Shown piece by piece: positions 54,952-64,000 of a DNA stretch of 64,000 nucleotides. Position numbers and translations under genes: made by a program. The stretch covers positions 1-64,000 of the forward strand of contig CAJTQV010000001.1 of the NCBI GenBank assembly GCA_910578385.1. Reading direction: 5' to 3'. This DNA comes from an uncultured Muribaculaceae bacterium. GTDB taxonomy: Bacteria; Bacteroidota; Bacteroidia; Bacteroidales; Muribaculaceae. The stretch's first letter is position 1. Each line of letters begins with the position of its first letter. Under the pieces are notes generated by a model. It was not told the DNA's origin. It did not search any database and saw only the letters and a program-made list of their open reading frames with translations.

Positions 54952-54959
54952 CAAAATTA
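54952..54959 (-). promoter_or_regulatory. Putative -7 element of the zeta-like locus
   Basis: TAATTTTG on the minus strand fits TAnnTTTG and lies about 33 bases upstream of the pseudogene start. Confidence 0.35.
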
Positions 54960-55177
54960 CAAAAAAAAATCTGGAATTATCGTATGCAATCAACCTATTT
55001 TGAGTATTATAAATTTTGGTCCATTATGCCGAATATGTTGTTTTTATTCTTCTTAGGTATTTAACAAGCAAGACCATATATCTCTGTTCGTATTCACCAA
55101 AAGGAAAATATCCTAAACATTGAGTAAATGATAATGGTAATGTTCTGACCGGCTTGATTTATGAAATGTATCACAAT

Positions 55178-55660
55178 CTAAACGCCCTCTCTCTTGCTCA
55201 TGTAGATTGCTCCATGGTCAGTCTCACACAAAAGTGTCGAAAGCTCTTTGTCAACAATATAGTATTCAAAGAATGAGCAGTTTCCAATAATTTCAATGAT
55301 ATCCCGGAGCACTCCTTCAAATATATGGAATCTACTCAAGTCCGCTATAAAATAATATGTTTGGTTTTGCGGAAGAAATTGTGCGACTTTCAGGTATTGG
55401 CTACTGCTGCCGTCATCATCCATAAGTACAGGTGCGTAGCGCAGTGATTCCCACCAAACTCGTGGATTACCTTTCACAAATAAGGCTTGAATATTTTCTA
55501 ATAAATCTATCCGTTCATTACCATGAATTTCTCTGATCGAGTTATGAGTCCTTAATTCTCCTATTGCTTCAAGAATCTCACTGTACAGGTATTCCATAAG
55601 TTGGTCATTTTCTGTGGGTGTTGCAAAACAGGGTATGCCAAGGAATTTGTAGGGACGCAC
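55178..55660 (-). CDS. Unrecognised protein, possibly truncated at its start by a repeat
   Basis: About 160 residues if it starts at a GTG (55658-55660) inside the REP-like repeat; this start is doubtful, and a start at an internal Met (MEYLYSEIL, about residue 23) is possible. The rest contains WWESLRYAPV (about 69-78) and a C-terminal FFEYYIVDKELSTLLCETDHG (two pieces), a pattern like small DUF6756-type or immunity-like proteins, but I am not sure. It may be the remnant of a longer gene whose 5' end was replaced by the repeat. Confidence 0.5.
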   Translation of the reverse strand: MRPYKFLGIPCFATPTENDQLMEYLYSEILEAIGELRTHNSIREIHGNERIDLLENIQALFVKGNPRVWWESLRYAPVLMDDDGSSSQYLKVAQFLPQNQTYYFIADLSRFHIFEGVLRDIIEIIGNCSFFEYYIVDKELSTLLCETDHGAIYMSKREGV

Positions 55661-55733
55661 GGCTCGTGCGTCCGCATTTATACGCTTGATTATCAGAATT
55701 GTACATCCTGACGCACGAGCCGTGCGTCCCTAC
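55649..55733. repeat. REP-like dispersed palindromic element, copy 2
   Basis: Bounded by GTAGGGAC and GTCCCTAC like the element at 32012-32100; the inner arms are GCACGGCTCGTGC and GCACGAGCCGTGC, with a different central loop. Conserved arms and variable centre argue for a dispersed folded repeat. Confidence 0.75.
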
Positions 55734-55774
55734 AATTCGCATGTTTTAGCATGTTTTGCTACAACCTCAGTATT

Positions 55775-58700
55775 TCATATCTGGTCGAGGATCATCGGGT
55801 CTTTGATTTTGCTGTCTTCGGCGAAGAGGAGGATTTTGGAGATAATCTCAGCGGTCTTGGGATCTTCGTCGAGGAAGGGGAGGAATATGCGTCCCCGGCT
55901 CTGCGAGTGAACCGGCAGCACGGCAATCTGCGCTCCTCCCTCTTTGTGTATCACGCCGCTTCCGAGGTGGATGTTGTATGAGGCGAGCGTCCCGGCGACT
56001 TTCGCGAAGTTGCCCGAAACAGTTACATTCTCCACGCCAAACATCGGAATGGCGTGCTCAACGATGGCGCGACGCATCTCGATTGTGGAATGGCTCGTCT
56101 CAGGGTCAACTCCTCCGGCATGTGCCACGCTGACGGCGAGATCAACGTCGCGCATTATCTCGGAGAATACCACTGGAAGCACATCAGAAATCTTCTTGCG
56201 CTTGAAGGTGCGACGGTCGTGGAAGGATACATATTCCACTGTCGGAGCCTCTATGTCTGCGGGTGAGAACCAGTCGGCAAGTGCGTACAGCACTGCCGTC
56301 ACATCGCCGTGGTAACAGACCTTGTGCAGCCCGTTGTCGTAGTCTACTGTCCATTGACGTTTCTTTAGCACCCCGGCTGCGCGCATCGGCATAATCTGGT
56401 TGCCGGAATATCGCCGCGAGTCTGATTGCTCTTTCTCCTCAGATGTCGCCACGTAAAGTTCCCGGAACACCTGCTTGAACGGCTGTCGCCACTGCCGGTC
56501 GAACAGGGACTGCTGGAATCCTGACCAGTTGTCCGCCGACCAAAGGTCATATGGATGCGCTATGCGTAACCGTGCTTGGGGCGCGATGTCAACCAATTCT
56601 CCGTCGGCCGTTACAAGCGATTTACCATCTTCATGCGGGAATCCGAACGTGCCGTCTGATGTTACCAGAACCAGACGCGACAGCATGTGCCATATCACTG
56701 GATTGTCGCGAAGGGCGGCAATCTCCTCGCCTGAAAATTCCGCTGACTCTACCATGGCCTGCTCAAGCAGCGCACGACCCCGCACATGCTGTTCTTTGAG
56801 CCTTTTGTAGACTTCCTTGAGTTCAGTGACATATTTCTCTTTATTTAGACGGGCGGGTATGCTTTGGAGCGGTTTGCTGTTGCTCTCTATCATTATTTCG
56901 GGCATCCCCTCGCCAATCTCTATCCATATAGACACACTGTCAACTTCGGCCGGACTCAGGAAACGGCGGAACTCGCGCACAAGGTCGGCCTCCATGCTCC
57001 ATGTCAGACGCGTCGAGTCACCGTAACCGGCGGTGCGGGCGAGGTTGTCGAGGGCGAGTTTTACGGCACGCGACTCGCTCGCCTGACGCTGTGCGCCGAA
57101 CTGCTTGCTCTCTTTCAGGAATTTATTGAGGAAGGAGTAACGCTGGCGGATGTCATTCAGCTTGTTGCGCCCGAGCGGAATAAGGCCGAGTGCCACGACG
57201 AGGTCTTTGTTTCGCTTGGCGGTAATCTCCTTCATTGCCGGTTTGACCTTCAGGTTGCCCAATATCGCGTCGGCGAGTTTACGGGCGCGTGTGTGGCGGT
57301 TGCCGTCCGCTACATATTTGGCTGCGTTGTAGACCACTTCATAGCGTTTCTTTCCGAGCGACTTGTACACCTCGCGGAACCAGTCGGGGTCACATGCACC
57401 GTCGGCAAAATCTGCCGGATCAACCGGTGTGTAGCGCGATATGAATGATTTGCTGCGCTCGCTAAGTCGGTCGGCGGCGTGTGCTGTAAAATAATATGCC
57501 GCGCCGGTCAGTCCTTTCCAGCCGGTGGCTTCCTCCACAATTTCAAGCCACGCGGGTGAGTAGATGGCAGCCTCGACAAGCCGTTCCGTCGCGATGCCCC
57601 TCTCCTTGACCTTCTTCATGAGATCTGACGGAGTATCGGTGTCAAGAGGAACGCAGTTCTGTAACAGACGGCTGAAAATATTGCGCCGTGAAGGCTCTGA
57701 CCAGTACCCGGATGCAAGCGAGTCTTTGCCAAGTCCGGCAATGATGGTAGTGAAATAGTCAGCGCCCGCTATTCCGTTAATTTTCTCGGCGAGGTGAGTG
57801 ACAGGGGTAGGGGTATCACCTCGTTTCAGCTCTATGTCGAGTATGCGGTCCACCACTGTATTGACCAGATTGCTTTCTTCGGCATCAAGAACAGGGAGTT
57901 CCGTGGCGATGATTCTCTTTTGCCATGCGCACGGCAATGATGCAGTGAGATCAGAAACCATCTCTTCCGCAAAGAAGTCTTTGCCCATCATGGTGCGCCA
58001 TATATCTTCATCTGAAAGCATTCCGAGTTTCCATGCACGCAGATATTGATACGGACTGACTATCTTCCTCCAGCTGCGTTCGTTTGATGTGCAGCCCGAT
58101 GTCTTGCCGAAAAGGTTTGCACGTGCCGTGAAGGAGCGCATGAAAAGGGTGTCAGACATCCGGGAGGATTCCTTGTAATTTCTGTCTGCGATAAAAGAAA
58201 ATGGTGACACGGCATAAATGATGTGGTCTTCCTCCGAACCCCACCGGTAGTTGTTGTTATTGTAATTCTTGACCGAGTCCTCGGCAGAAACATTGGCCGC
58301 TACTGTCGAGATGATGTCTGTCATGGCCTCATTGACCTCATCGCATCTGCCATATTCGTTGAACAGAGCGAGCACCACGTCAATGGCGAGCCTGTAGTAT
58401 TCGTTCTCCTTTATTTCGTTGTCCCAGTCAGGCCTTATCGCTTTGCCGAACAACGGAATGAGCACGTCCGTAAGCGGTTGGTCGAGCGGGTTTATGTTTG
58501 CGATAGCGAACCTCAGGCGGAAAAGGGCGAGGGGAGACCCGATCTCCTTCTCATAAAACTCTTTCCAGATTTCAGGCAGCGCGAGTCGTTCGAGGCCGCT
58601 CTCCCACGCTGTGTTAATCTGGACACAGTTACCGAGCCTCACGGTCTCTCCATACGCGTTCTTAAACTCATAATCAGCATTTTCACCTATAAGGTCCATA

Positions 58701-60772
58701 ATGCCGCGCATCAATCGGACCGGCTCTTCAGGATCTTCGTATGCCAACGCTTTCTCGATAGAGAAGCCCTCCGGTGCGGTCACATTGAATTCGGTGACTC
58801 CTGCCGGGTCATACAGCCCATATCCGTTCTTTTCGGAATAAGTGTCGGACGAATCACCCTCTGAGAGGATGACATCAATCAGGACCTGCTCTTTCGCGGT
58901 TGGTTTGGCAATCGCTGCAACGAGCGTCCTGCATTCCTCGATTAGTGCTGGGTGGGTGCCATTGTCAATCCAAGATTTCACTATGTCGAGACCGGCCATA
59001 CGCTTGTCAGCTGATTTTTCGGCGAGCAGTCTCCTGACCGAACCTATGGCATCGACATCAGGCCGCGAACCCAACATTCCTATGATGGCTGTTCTCATTG
59101 TCGCCGCTTTGAGCCGCAGGAATGATTCCATTGTCAGGTAATCTCCCTCAGCAAGTTTACCTTCGTTATGAAGTCTTTTGGCAATGGTGCATGCCTCGTC
59201 GCGGGTGTCGGTGCTCTTGTCGCACATGCCGGCAACGACGGCATCAATCTGTTTTCGGGTATTAGGATTACGGAGCAGGAACTTGAAATATGCGCCGCGA
59301 TGAAACGCCGCGTCAAGTGCACCTACGTAGTCGAGAGCTTTATCCAGATATTCGTCGGTGTTGAGAATCAACGCAATCCGGCATATAATCATCGCAACTT
59401 TATCTTTCGAGAGAGCCTGTTCCATCCATGGGAAAACATAAGGAGAGAAAGTTTCGTTACCCTTCATCGATGCGAAAATCTCCTCGAAAACCCGGAAATC
59501 GGCTTCGGCTTCCTCTTTGTCCCTGTAATAATCTTGAAGCTGTGGGATGGACTCTTTACCGTAAACCGAATATCTTGAGATGTTGAATGCGTTGTAGGGG
59601 AAATACAGGTCTATGGCACCGGCTACCACAGCATGGTTATCCTTGTTAATGCGGATTGCCGTCGCCGACAGGTCGTGCATCATCTTCTGTTCCTGCATGT
59701 TCGACAGGAGGAGCAGCGCGGCCTCGCTGCGGTATGCCGGCCCCTCCTCAATCAGCCGTGTGATATATGGAGCGGCCTCTTTCGAGTCATGGAATGCGAT
59801 GGCCCAGAGAGCGAGATATATCTCCATGGCATCCTTGCTGTCAACTGCGGCTATGGCTGCCTGATGGTCAGACAGATATTGATGGACCAGCGAGAACATC
59901 TTCGCCGTGATTCTTTCGGCGGCATCCTCCTCGCCGAGACCGGTTGACACGGCCAGTCCGCGCTTGACCGACGCGAAACGCATCAGGTCATTGTCGATTA
60001 TCACTTTCAGCAGGTATATGAAGCTCTCCGGTTTGCCGTCGTCCATTGTCTCGACAATAGCCTGTCGCAGACCCTCCTGAAGACGTGCGGCAAGGAGCAG
60101 TTTCCCTTCGAGTTCGAGCAGTTCACGGTTGCCCGACTTTGCAATGGCCCGGAAGTGCGCATACTCCATGCGGTTTGCATTGTTTTCCGAAGTCATCGCC
60201 TCAACAAGATAGTTTATGACTTCTGTGTCTCCGGCATTAATCTTTGCCGTGAGCCATTCCTCACAGGAAAGCCTGTTTCCTCGTCTCAGCTCCTTGATTT
60301 CTTCAGGATTCCGGCCACCCCTCAGCAGTTCCGCTGTGGTGAATCCTGTGGCACGGCATATGAGGAAGTCTTTGAGAATCCCGTATATCCGGTAGATATG
60401 ACAGTCGGCATCGACGCAACGGAAGGAGCGTCGGTAGTAGCCTCTCGTATAGGGTATCTGTGCGAGCAATCTGACATAGCGCACAAAGAGATCAGCAAAC
60501 TCCTCACCGAGAATGAAGAGAGCGAGTTCACTCAGCTCTCCGTCAAACAGATGGTCTATTGACGTGATTCCGTGGTCGTGACTGTATTGCGTAAGGACAT
60601 CATCAAAACTCTCGTCGGGCGAGGCCGTGTCTATGTCGGCGGTCTTCATGAACAGGTCGAGCAGTTTACGGAGTTCCGGAGAAAGAGACTCCGGATTTTT
60701 GGATCTTTCTACCAGGTCGTTGGTGTATTCTGCGCAGATGTCGTTTATGGGTGAGTAGTATTCAAGTTTCAT
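55775..60772 (-). CDS. Giant DUF4132/DUF5724-type protein
   Basis: 1665 residues. Most of it is helical, HEAT-like repeats (about 150-1100), with no signal peptide or membrane segment. The C-terminal 400 residues hold the conserved DUF4132-like part, ending RGRIFLPFLDEDPKTAEIIS and a short acidic end; CYHGDVTAVLYALADWFSP occurs at about 1490-1508. The biochemical activity of this family is not known to me. A small gene lies 99 bases upstream on the same strand, so the two are probably co-expressed. Confidence 0.8.
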   Translation of the reverse strand: MKLEYYSPINDICAEYTNDLVERSKNPESLSPELRKLLDLFMKTADIDTASPDESFDDVLTQYSHDHGITSIDHLFDGELSELALFILGEEFADLFVRYVRLLAQIPYTRGYYRRSFRCVDADCHIYRIYGILKDFLICRATGFTTAELLRGGRNPEEIKELRRGNRLSCEEWLTAKINAGDTEVINYLVEAMTSENNANRMEYAHFRAIAKSGNRELLELEGKLLLAARLQEGLRQAIVETMDDGKPESFIYLLKVIIDNDLMRFASVKRGLAVSTGLGEEDAAERITAKMFSLVHQYLSDHQAAIAAVDSKDAMEIYLALWAIAFHDSKEAAPYITRLIEEGPAYRSEAALLLLSNMQEQKMMHDLSATAIRINKDNHAVVAGAIDLYFPYNAFNISRYSVYGKESIPQLQDYYRDKEEAEADFRVFEEIFASMKGNETFSPYVFPWMEQALSKDKVAMIICRIALILNTDEYLDKALDYVGALDAAFHRGAYFKFLLRNPNTRKQIDAVVAGMCDKSTDTRDEACTIAKRLHNEGKLAEGDYLTMESFLRLKAATMRTAIIGMLGSRPDVDAIGSVRRLLAEKSADKRMAGLDIVKSWIDNGTHPALIEECRTLVAAIAKPTAKEQVLIDVILSEGDSSDTYSEKNGYGLYDPAGVTEFNVTAPEGFSIEKALAYEDPEEPVRLMRGIMDLIGENADYEFKNAYGETVRLGNCVQINTAWESGLERLALPEIWKEFYEKEIGSPLALFRLRFAIANINPLDQPLTDVLIPLFGKAIRPDWDNEIKENEYYRLAIDVVLALFNEYGRCDEVNEAMTDIISTVAANVSAEDSVKNYNNNNYRWGSEEDHIIYAVSPFSFIADRNYKESSRMSDTLFMRSFTARANLFGKTSGCTSNERSWRKIVSPYQYLRAWKLGMLSDEDIWRTMMGKDFFAEEMVSDLTASLPCAWQKRIIATELPVLDAEESNLVNTVVDRILDIELKRGDTPTPVTHLAEKINGIAGADYFTTIIAGLGKDSLASGYWSEPSRRNIFSRLLQNCVPLDTDTPSDLMKKVKERGIATERLVEAAIYSPAWLEIVEEATGWKGLTGAAYYFTAHAADRLSERSKSFISRYTPVDPADFADGACDPDWFREVYKSLGKKRYEVVYNAAKYVADGNRHTRARKLADAILGNLKVKPAMKEITAKRNKDLVVALGLIPLGRNKLNDIRQRYSFLNKFLKESKQFGAQRQASESRAVKLALDNLARTAGYGDSTRLTWSMEADLVREFRRFLSPAEVDSVSIWIEIGEGMPEIMIESNSKPLQSIPARLNKEKYVTELKEVYKRLKEQHVRGRALLEQAMVESAEFSGEEIAALRDNPVIWHMLSRLVLVTSDGTFGFPHEDGKSLVTADGELVDIAPQARLRIAHPYDLWSADNWSGFQQSLFDRQWRQPFKQVFRELYVATSEEKEQSDSRRYSGNQIMPMRAAGVLKKRQWTVDYDNGLHKVCYHGDVTAVLYALADWFSPADIEAPTVEYVSFHDRRTFKRKKISDVLPVVFSEIMRDVDLAVSVAHAGGVDPETSHSTIEMRRAIVEHAIPMFGVENVTVSGNFAKVAGTLASYNIHLGSGVIHKEGGAQIAVLPVHSQSRGRIFLPFLDEDPKTAEIISKILLFAEDSKIKDPMILDQI

Positions 60773-60871
60773 AACGTGGCTGATTTATGTAGGTTCTTGG
60801 CTAACAGGTGTTCTTAAATCTTGTTTAGCGGAAGATGGGTTTATTACATTGAATTGGAGTAAGGCTCAGGT

Positions 60872-61327
60872 CTACCACATGCGCCCGGCGAGCATAGTCA
60901 GCCGCACCACCGTGACGAGGTCTCCTTCCTTAAGGTCGATTGCATCATCTTTGTTGCCGAGCGGCTTGGCGTTCAGAAACATCCGGAAGAGTCCGTCATC
61001 ATATGCGAGCAGAGCATCCTCCACAGCCTTGTCCGGGTCTGCGGTGTTACCATTGTAAACAATGCCGAATGCCACGCGTCCCGTCTCTGCAAGACGGTCT
61101 ATTTCAGTTTCCTCAAGAGGACCTCTGCCATAGGGCGTGGGAGTGATGTCGCTGTCAGGGTCAGCAGGTGCGTCGGCAGCACGCCGATTGAAAGCCGCGA
61201 CCATAGAGCGCTCAGTCGCTTCAATCAGCTGCCCCACAGTTTGGGGCTTGCCTTCGACATCGACAGGAACCTTTGCGATGTCCTGTCTGGTTCTTCCTGG
61301 TTTCTTCTGTTCAAAGAGTATCCTCAT
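60872..61327 (-). CDS. Small conserved partner of the DUF4132 protein, possible beta-grasp fold
   Basis: 151 residues. N-terminal MRILFEQKK and VPVDVEGKPQTVGQLIEA look like two strands and a helix; the C-terminal part has FRMFLNAKPLG, IDLKEGDLVTVVRL and the end MLAGRMW. The order strand, LNxKPL, acidic linker, LKxGDxVTxxRL and Gly near the end resembles a ubiquitin or sulphur-carrier fold with a three-residue tail after Ala-Gly. The fold is inferred from pattern only. It is the first gene before the giant protein. Confidence 0.62.
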   Translation of the reverse strand: MRILFEQKKPGRTRQDIAKVPVDVEGKPQTVGQLIEATERSMVAAFNRRAADAPADPDSDITPTPYGRGPLEETEIDRLAETGRVAFGIVYNGNTADPDKAVEDALLAYDDGLFRMFLNAKPLGNKDDAIDLKEGDLVTVVRLTMLAGRMW

Positions 61328-61442
61328 ACAGTTAAAATTACAATCTGTTTACATCACTTCAGTTCCATGGTCACATGAAAATCGCTTGTGGCATTTTATA
61401 GCGCGGTTATCAATATCTGAAGCAGTCAGGCAATTGATATTG

Positions 61443-61473
61443 CAAAAATAATAAAAAATTTCCTTCGCACAAC
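61443..61473 (-). promoter_or_regulatory. Promoter of the DUF4132 operon
   Basis: On the minus strand, GTTG (complement of 61470-61473) and TATTTTTG (complement of 61443-61450) are 19 bases apart, near the Bacteroidota -33/-7 layout, about 115 bases before the small gene. Confidence 0.45.
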
Positions 61474-61529
61474 TTTATGAGCTTAATATTTATATACCAC
61501 GCTGTTTGGAAGGGAATACTGTAAAAAAT

Positions 61530-61562
61530 GAACCCGTGTCACGTGTGGTGTGACCCGGGTTC
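61530..61562 (-). terminator. Terminator after the MBL-fold gene
   Basis: GAACCCGTGTCAC pairs with GTGACCCGGGTTC-type sequence with one mismatch; on the minus strand it is followed by ATTTTTTACAG. Confidence 0.7.
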
Positions 61563-61606
61563 AGGTTGATATGTTTCTGCGCCTCAGTGCAGAGATTGGG
61601 TATTTC

Positions 61607-62521
61607 TTATTTTGCTGAGTAAAGGGCTTTGGCAAAATCAGCCACTCCGTTTTCGCCGGGAAGTCCCGGATAAGCTGTTATCAGGGCCGACGCAAAACTA
61701 TCTGCGTCAGGCTGTGATGCGCGGAGTTCCTTGACTTTTTTGAGGTAGTCAATGAGGAATCTGACGTCATCTGCTGTGCCGGGATTGCCATGGCTGCCTA
61801 CATAGAGTTTGGCTCCGGTGGCAAGGAGTGTCTCAAGCTCGGCAATACGGGCATCGACACCTTCTGCTGTCGAGGCATAAAGGGCATTGGTATGAGCTTT
61901 GGCGGGAGCGAAGTGCATATAGACAACATCTTTGCCTATCACGATGTCAGCCCCGGGAAAATCGTTCGAGGCACCTTTCAGGAATGTGAAAGGAATTCCT
62001 GCAAGCGTCACGGTCGAGTCGAAAGCGACCTCCTCGGTTTTTCCTGTCGGCAGCGCCACAATGGCATCTCCATATTGGTCAGCGAAATGCGACATCATGC
62101 CGGTGTATTCGGGGCCTTTGAAGACTTCTGTCATGCCGGCCGGAACAAGCAGCGTCTCTGCACCGGTGTTGCCCAGATGGAAGTCAGAGATGCGATGTGC
62201 CACAGGTTTGCCGAGTGAGCTGAGGTACTTGTCGTAAGTGGCGGCATTTGCTTTGAACAAAGGCTGTTCCATGGTTACAAGGGAGTCTTTACCTTCCACT
62301 ATGAAACTTGCATCTCCCATCTGGTCGCCCGACAGGTATGTGTGGAGTTTGAATGTGCCGAAGTCCTGAACATCGAAAGAACCGACAGTTGCGCAGCACT
62401 CCGTAGTTTTTTCAGCTTTGCAGCACTTCTCTGAGGCATCTGTTGCGCAGCAGTCATTTTGTGCGAGAGCCGCCGAACACAAAGTAACTGCGCCCGTAGC
62501 CAGTAAAGCCAATTTCTTCAT
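61607..62521 (-). CDS. Secreted metallo-beta-lactamase-fold protein with altered metal site
   Basis: 304 residues. A signal peptide (about 1-20) is followed by a Cys-rich segment with three CC pairs within about 25 residues (about 23-43). The MBL fold is suggested by LHTYLSGDQMGDASFIVEG, ISDFHLGNTGAE, GADIVIGKDVVYMH and LYVGSHGNPG. The classical HxHxDH motif is replaced by DFHLGNTG, so the zinc site is altered or lost. It could be a thiol-rich binding protein or a hydrolase of unusual mechanism; substrate unknown. Confidence 0.7.
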   Translation of the reverse strand: MKKLALLATGAVTLCSAALAQNDCCATDASEKCCKAEKTTECCATVGSFDVQDFGTFKLHTYLSGDQMGDASFIVEGKDSLVTMEQPLFKANAATYDKYLSSLGKPVAHRISDFHLGNTGAETLLVPAGMTEVFKGPEYTGMMSHFADQYGDAIVALPTGKTEEVAFDSTVTLAGIPFTFLKGASNDFPGADIVIGKDVVYMHFAPAKAHTNALYASTAEGVDARIAELETLLATGAKLYVGSHGNPGTADDVRFLIDYLKKVKELRASQPDADSFASALITAYPGLPGENGVADFAKALYSAK

Positions 62522-62598
62522 AATATTATCAATTTATTGGGTTGTCAGATATTCTTGCTTATTATCTGAAAGTCAATGTTACTAACTTTTAGATAGTG

Positions 62599-62630
62599 CA
62601 AAATTACAATCCATAATTCATAATTGCAAG
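62599..62630 (-). promoter_or_regulatory. Promoter of the MBL-fold gene
   Basis: On the minus strand, CTTG (complement of 62627-62630) and TAATTTTG (complement of 62599-62606) are 20 bases apart, about 78 bases upstream of the start. Confidence 0.5.
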
Positions 62631-62725
62631 AACTGAAAACCGTGTATGTAGCCTCCCTCAAATGTTAGTAATGCTGAGTATCAGCATATTATATCGCGTA
62701 AAAATTCTCACGATTTCAAAAAATT

Positions 62726-62759
62726 AACAGACGTGACCTATAATTTGGCCGCGTCTGTT
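62726..62759 (-). terminator. Terminator after the amylase gene
   Basis: AACAGACG pairs with CGTCTGTT around 18 bases; on the minus strand a TTTTTTG run follows. Confidence 0.6.
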
Positions 62760-62781
62760 TAGCTTGTCCTTAATTGTCGTA

Positions 62782-64000
62782 TTATTGGAGCCTGGTGATC
62801 ACGGCTATCCGGTTGGAGTAGGCCGGGAAGGTAACGGCTCCGTTTGTGACGGGAGCGGTCTGGCCTGTATAGAGCTCAGTCACGGTTTCGCCATCTGTGA
62901 AGATGTCGCTGACATTTATTGGTGCGCCATCTATTGGCATAGTCTTGATAAGAACTGTGTCAGCCTCTTTGCGGCGTATGCATGTGTGGCTGTCTATCGT
63001 TGTCTGTCTGCCGCTGGCTATGGCGGGATGATTGCGCCGGATCTCTCCCAGGCGTTTGAAGTGGTTCATTAACGTCGTGTCCATGTCGTTCCAGTTCATG
63101 TCTGAGCGAAATGCCTGATTGCTGTCTACATTATACTGTGCGTCGCTAAGTTTGCGTCCCGATTCATCGCCATAGAATATCTGCGCGATACCGGGAGAGA
63201 GCAGCAAAGTCGTCGCACAGTCGGTCATATTGCTCATGTCGGCGTCACGGTGATAGGAATTGTTCAGATAGTTGAACGGGAACCAGTCGGAATGTGTCGC
63301 CACGCTATCAGCATATGCCTGCCATGTATAGACAATCGCATCGAGGTCACCACGTTTCGGGAAATTACAGTTGACCATGTTCGAGAATCCGGCGGCTGCA
63401 TACTCAGGTTTGTACTCTATACCCGACGGTTCGAAGTCGCCGGTCAGGAAGATTTTGTCGGTCCATTTTGATGCCGGGTCTTCCGGATGTTTGGCTCGCC
63501 ATCTGTCAAGTGCGGCATTGCAGGCATCGCTCAGTTCTTTCCAGCAGTAGAGATGCACATTCTCAACAATATCACACCGGAAGCCATCTATGCCAAATTC
63601 CTCAACCCACGAGGCAATCCATGAAATGACATACTGCATGGGACTCCACTTTCTGTCCACTCGCAATGCTCTTGCCGAAGGATTGACCCACGGGTCGTTT
63701 GACTTCCCCTCTTTTTTCCATTTGCGGTGAAGAAATGTCGGTATCTTGACAGGCTCTTTGCTCTCATCCTTGAAATCAGGCATTCCGTAGAGTGTCGCCT
63801 CCAGAGGATTGCTTTCATCCCAGTTCTCATCGGGCATTCGTATCCATCCGCGGTCATACCATCCGTTCCAGTTCAGGCGGTTCGCGAAGAAATCGTCGAA
63901 ACTCCATTCCCGGATATGTTGTGCGGCCTCTTGCTCGGTCAGTCCGGTTTCTGCAAAACCATATTGCACGGCATCGAGCAGGGTGGGGTAGCCGGGGTCG
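62782..64000 (-). CDS. GH13 alpha-amylase-family enzyme, 5' end outside the window
   Basis: The reading frame continues without a stop to the right edge (DPGYPTLLDAVQYG reads across 63969), so only the C-terminal 406 residues are here. GH13 motifs: GIDGFRCDIVENVH holds the nucleophile Asp, LTGDFEPSG the acid/base Glu region, and NMTDCATTLLLSPG and IFYGDESGR the substrate and C-terminal barrel parts. It cleaves or rearranges alpha-glucans such as starch or glycogen. A C-terminal beta domain ends IAVITRLQ. Likely secreted, but the N-terminus is not visible. Confidence 0.88.
   Translation of the reverse strand, partial: DPGYPTLLDAVQYGFAETGLTEQEAAQHIREWSFDDFFANRLNWNGWYDRGWIRMPDENWDESNPLEATLYGMPDFKDESKEPVKIPTFLHRKWKKEGKSNDPWVNPSARALRVDRKWSPMQYVISWIASWVEEFGIDGFRCDIVENVHLYCWKELSDACNAALDRWRAKHPEDPASKWTDKIFLTGDFEPSGIEYKPEYAAAGFSNMVNCNFPKRGDLDAIVYTWQAYADSVATHSDWFPFNYLNNSYHRDADMSNMTDCATTLLLSPGIAQIFYGDESGRKLSDAQYNVDSNQAFRSDMNWNDMDTTLMNHFKRLGEIRRNHPAIASGRQTTIDSHTCIRRKEADTVLIKTMPIDGAPINVSDIFTDGETVTELYTGQTAPVTNGAVTFPAYSNRIAVITRLQ

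Overview
The window looks like the chromosome of a member of the Bacteroidota, most likely Bacteroidales and possibly Muribaculaceae (the family is a guess). Reasons: several upstream regions carry the TAnnTTTG-type -7 promoter element of this phylum; the Hcp proteins are of the TssD kind seen in Bacteroidota type VI systems; BACON domains, OmpP1-like barrels and an rsfS-ftsH pair are present. No rRNA, tRNA, CRISPR array or intact transposase gene was seen.

Region 1 (about 1-29,730) is one long rightward array, visibly more AT-rich than the DNA to its right and closed by a terminator at 29,699-29,726. It is a contractile type VI secretion (T6SS)-like machine: ClpV-type ATPase, sheath TssB and TssC, two Hcp, VgrG, a DUF4280 PAAR-like tip protein, TssK-like, TssE, TssF and a possible TssG. 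A complete set of ubiquitin-style conjugation parts is embedded in the same array: a ubiquitin-like protein ending in Gly (8,811), an E2 with HPN and a catalytic Cys (9,197), a membrane-anchored JAB/JAMM peptidase (12,145), a membrane protein with a RING-H2-like cysteine/histidine set plus an FHA-like domain (13,983), and a ThiF/E1-like activating enzyme (17,156). A Ser/Thr kinase (24,355) and a PP2C phosphatase (28,890) suggest control by phosphorylation, as in the threonine-phosphorylation pathway of other T6SSs. TssJ, TssL, TssM and TssA are not recognisable; secreted and membrane proteins of unknown family, an OmpA-size barrel, a BACON-barrel protein, a lipoprotein and a LysM muramidase may form the envelope part. 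This locus is the main discovery candidate.

Region 2 (29,792-36,682, minus strand) holds lpxA and a tripartite RND efflux pump, with a palindromic repeat between the pump gene and its outer-membrane channel gene. Region 3 (37,009-41,626) holds ftsH and rsfS, a hemerythrin-LuxR fusion regulator and an ECF sigma factor. Region 4 (41,860-50,558) holds a DEAD-box helicase that overlaps lon tail to tail, a tRNA methyltransferase, a Trp/Gly-rich surface protein, an OmpP1-like barrel and a 2-hydroxyacid dehydrogenase.

Region 5 (50,651-55,733) is accessory: a prfH-rtcB RNA-repair pair, a nitroreductase, a 192-bp MITE-like element with a possible target duplication, a lipoprotein, a decayed zeta-toxin-like gene with its small partner, an orphan gene, and a second copy of the palindromic repeat. 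Region 6 (55,775-64,000, minus strand) holds a giant DUF4132-type protein with a small partner that may itself have a ubiquitin-like fold, a metallo-beta-lactamase-fold secreted protein, and a GH13 amylase that runs off the right edge.
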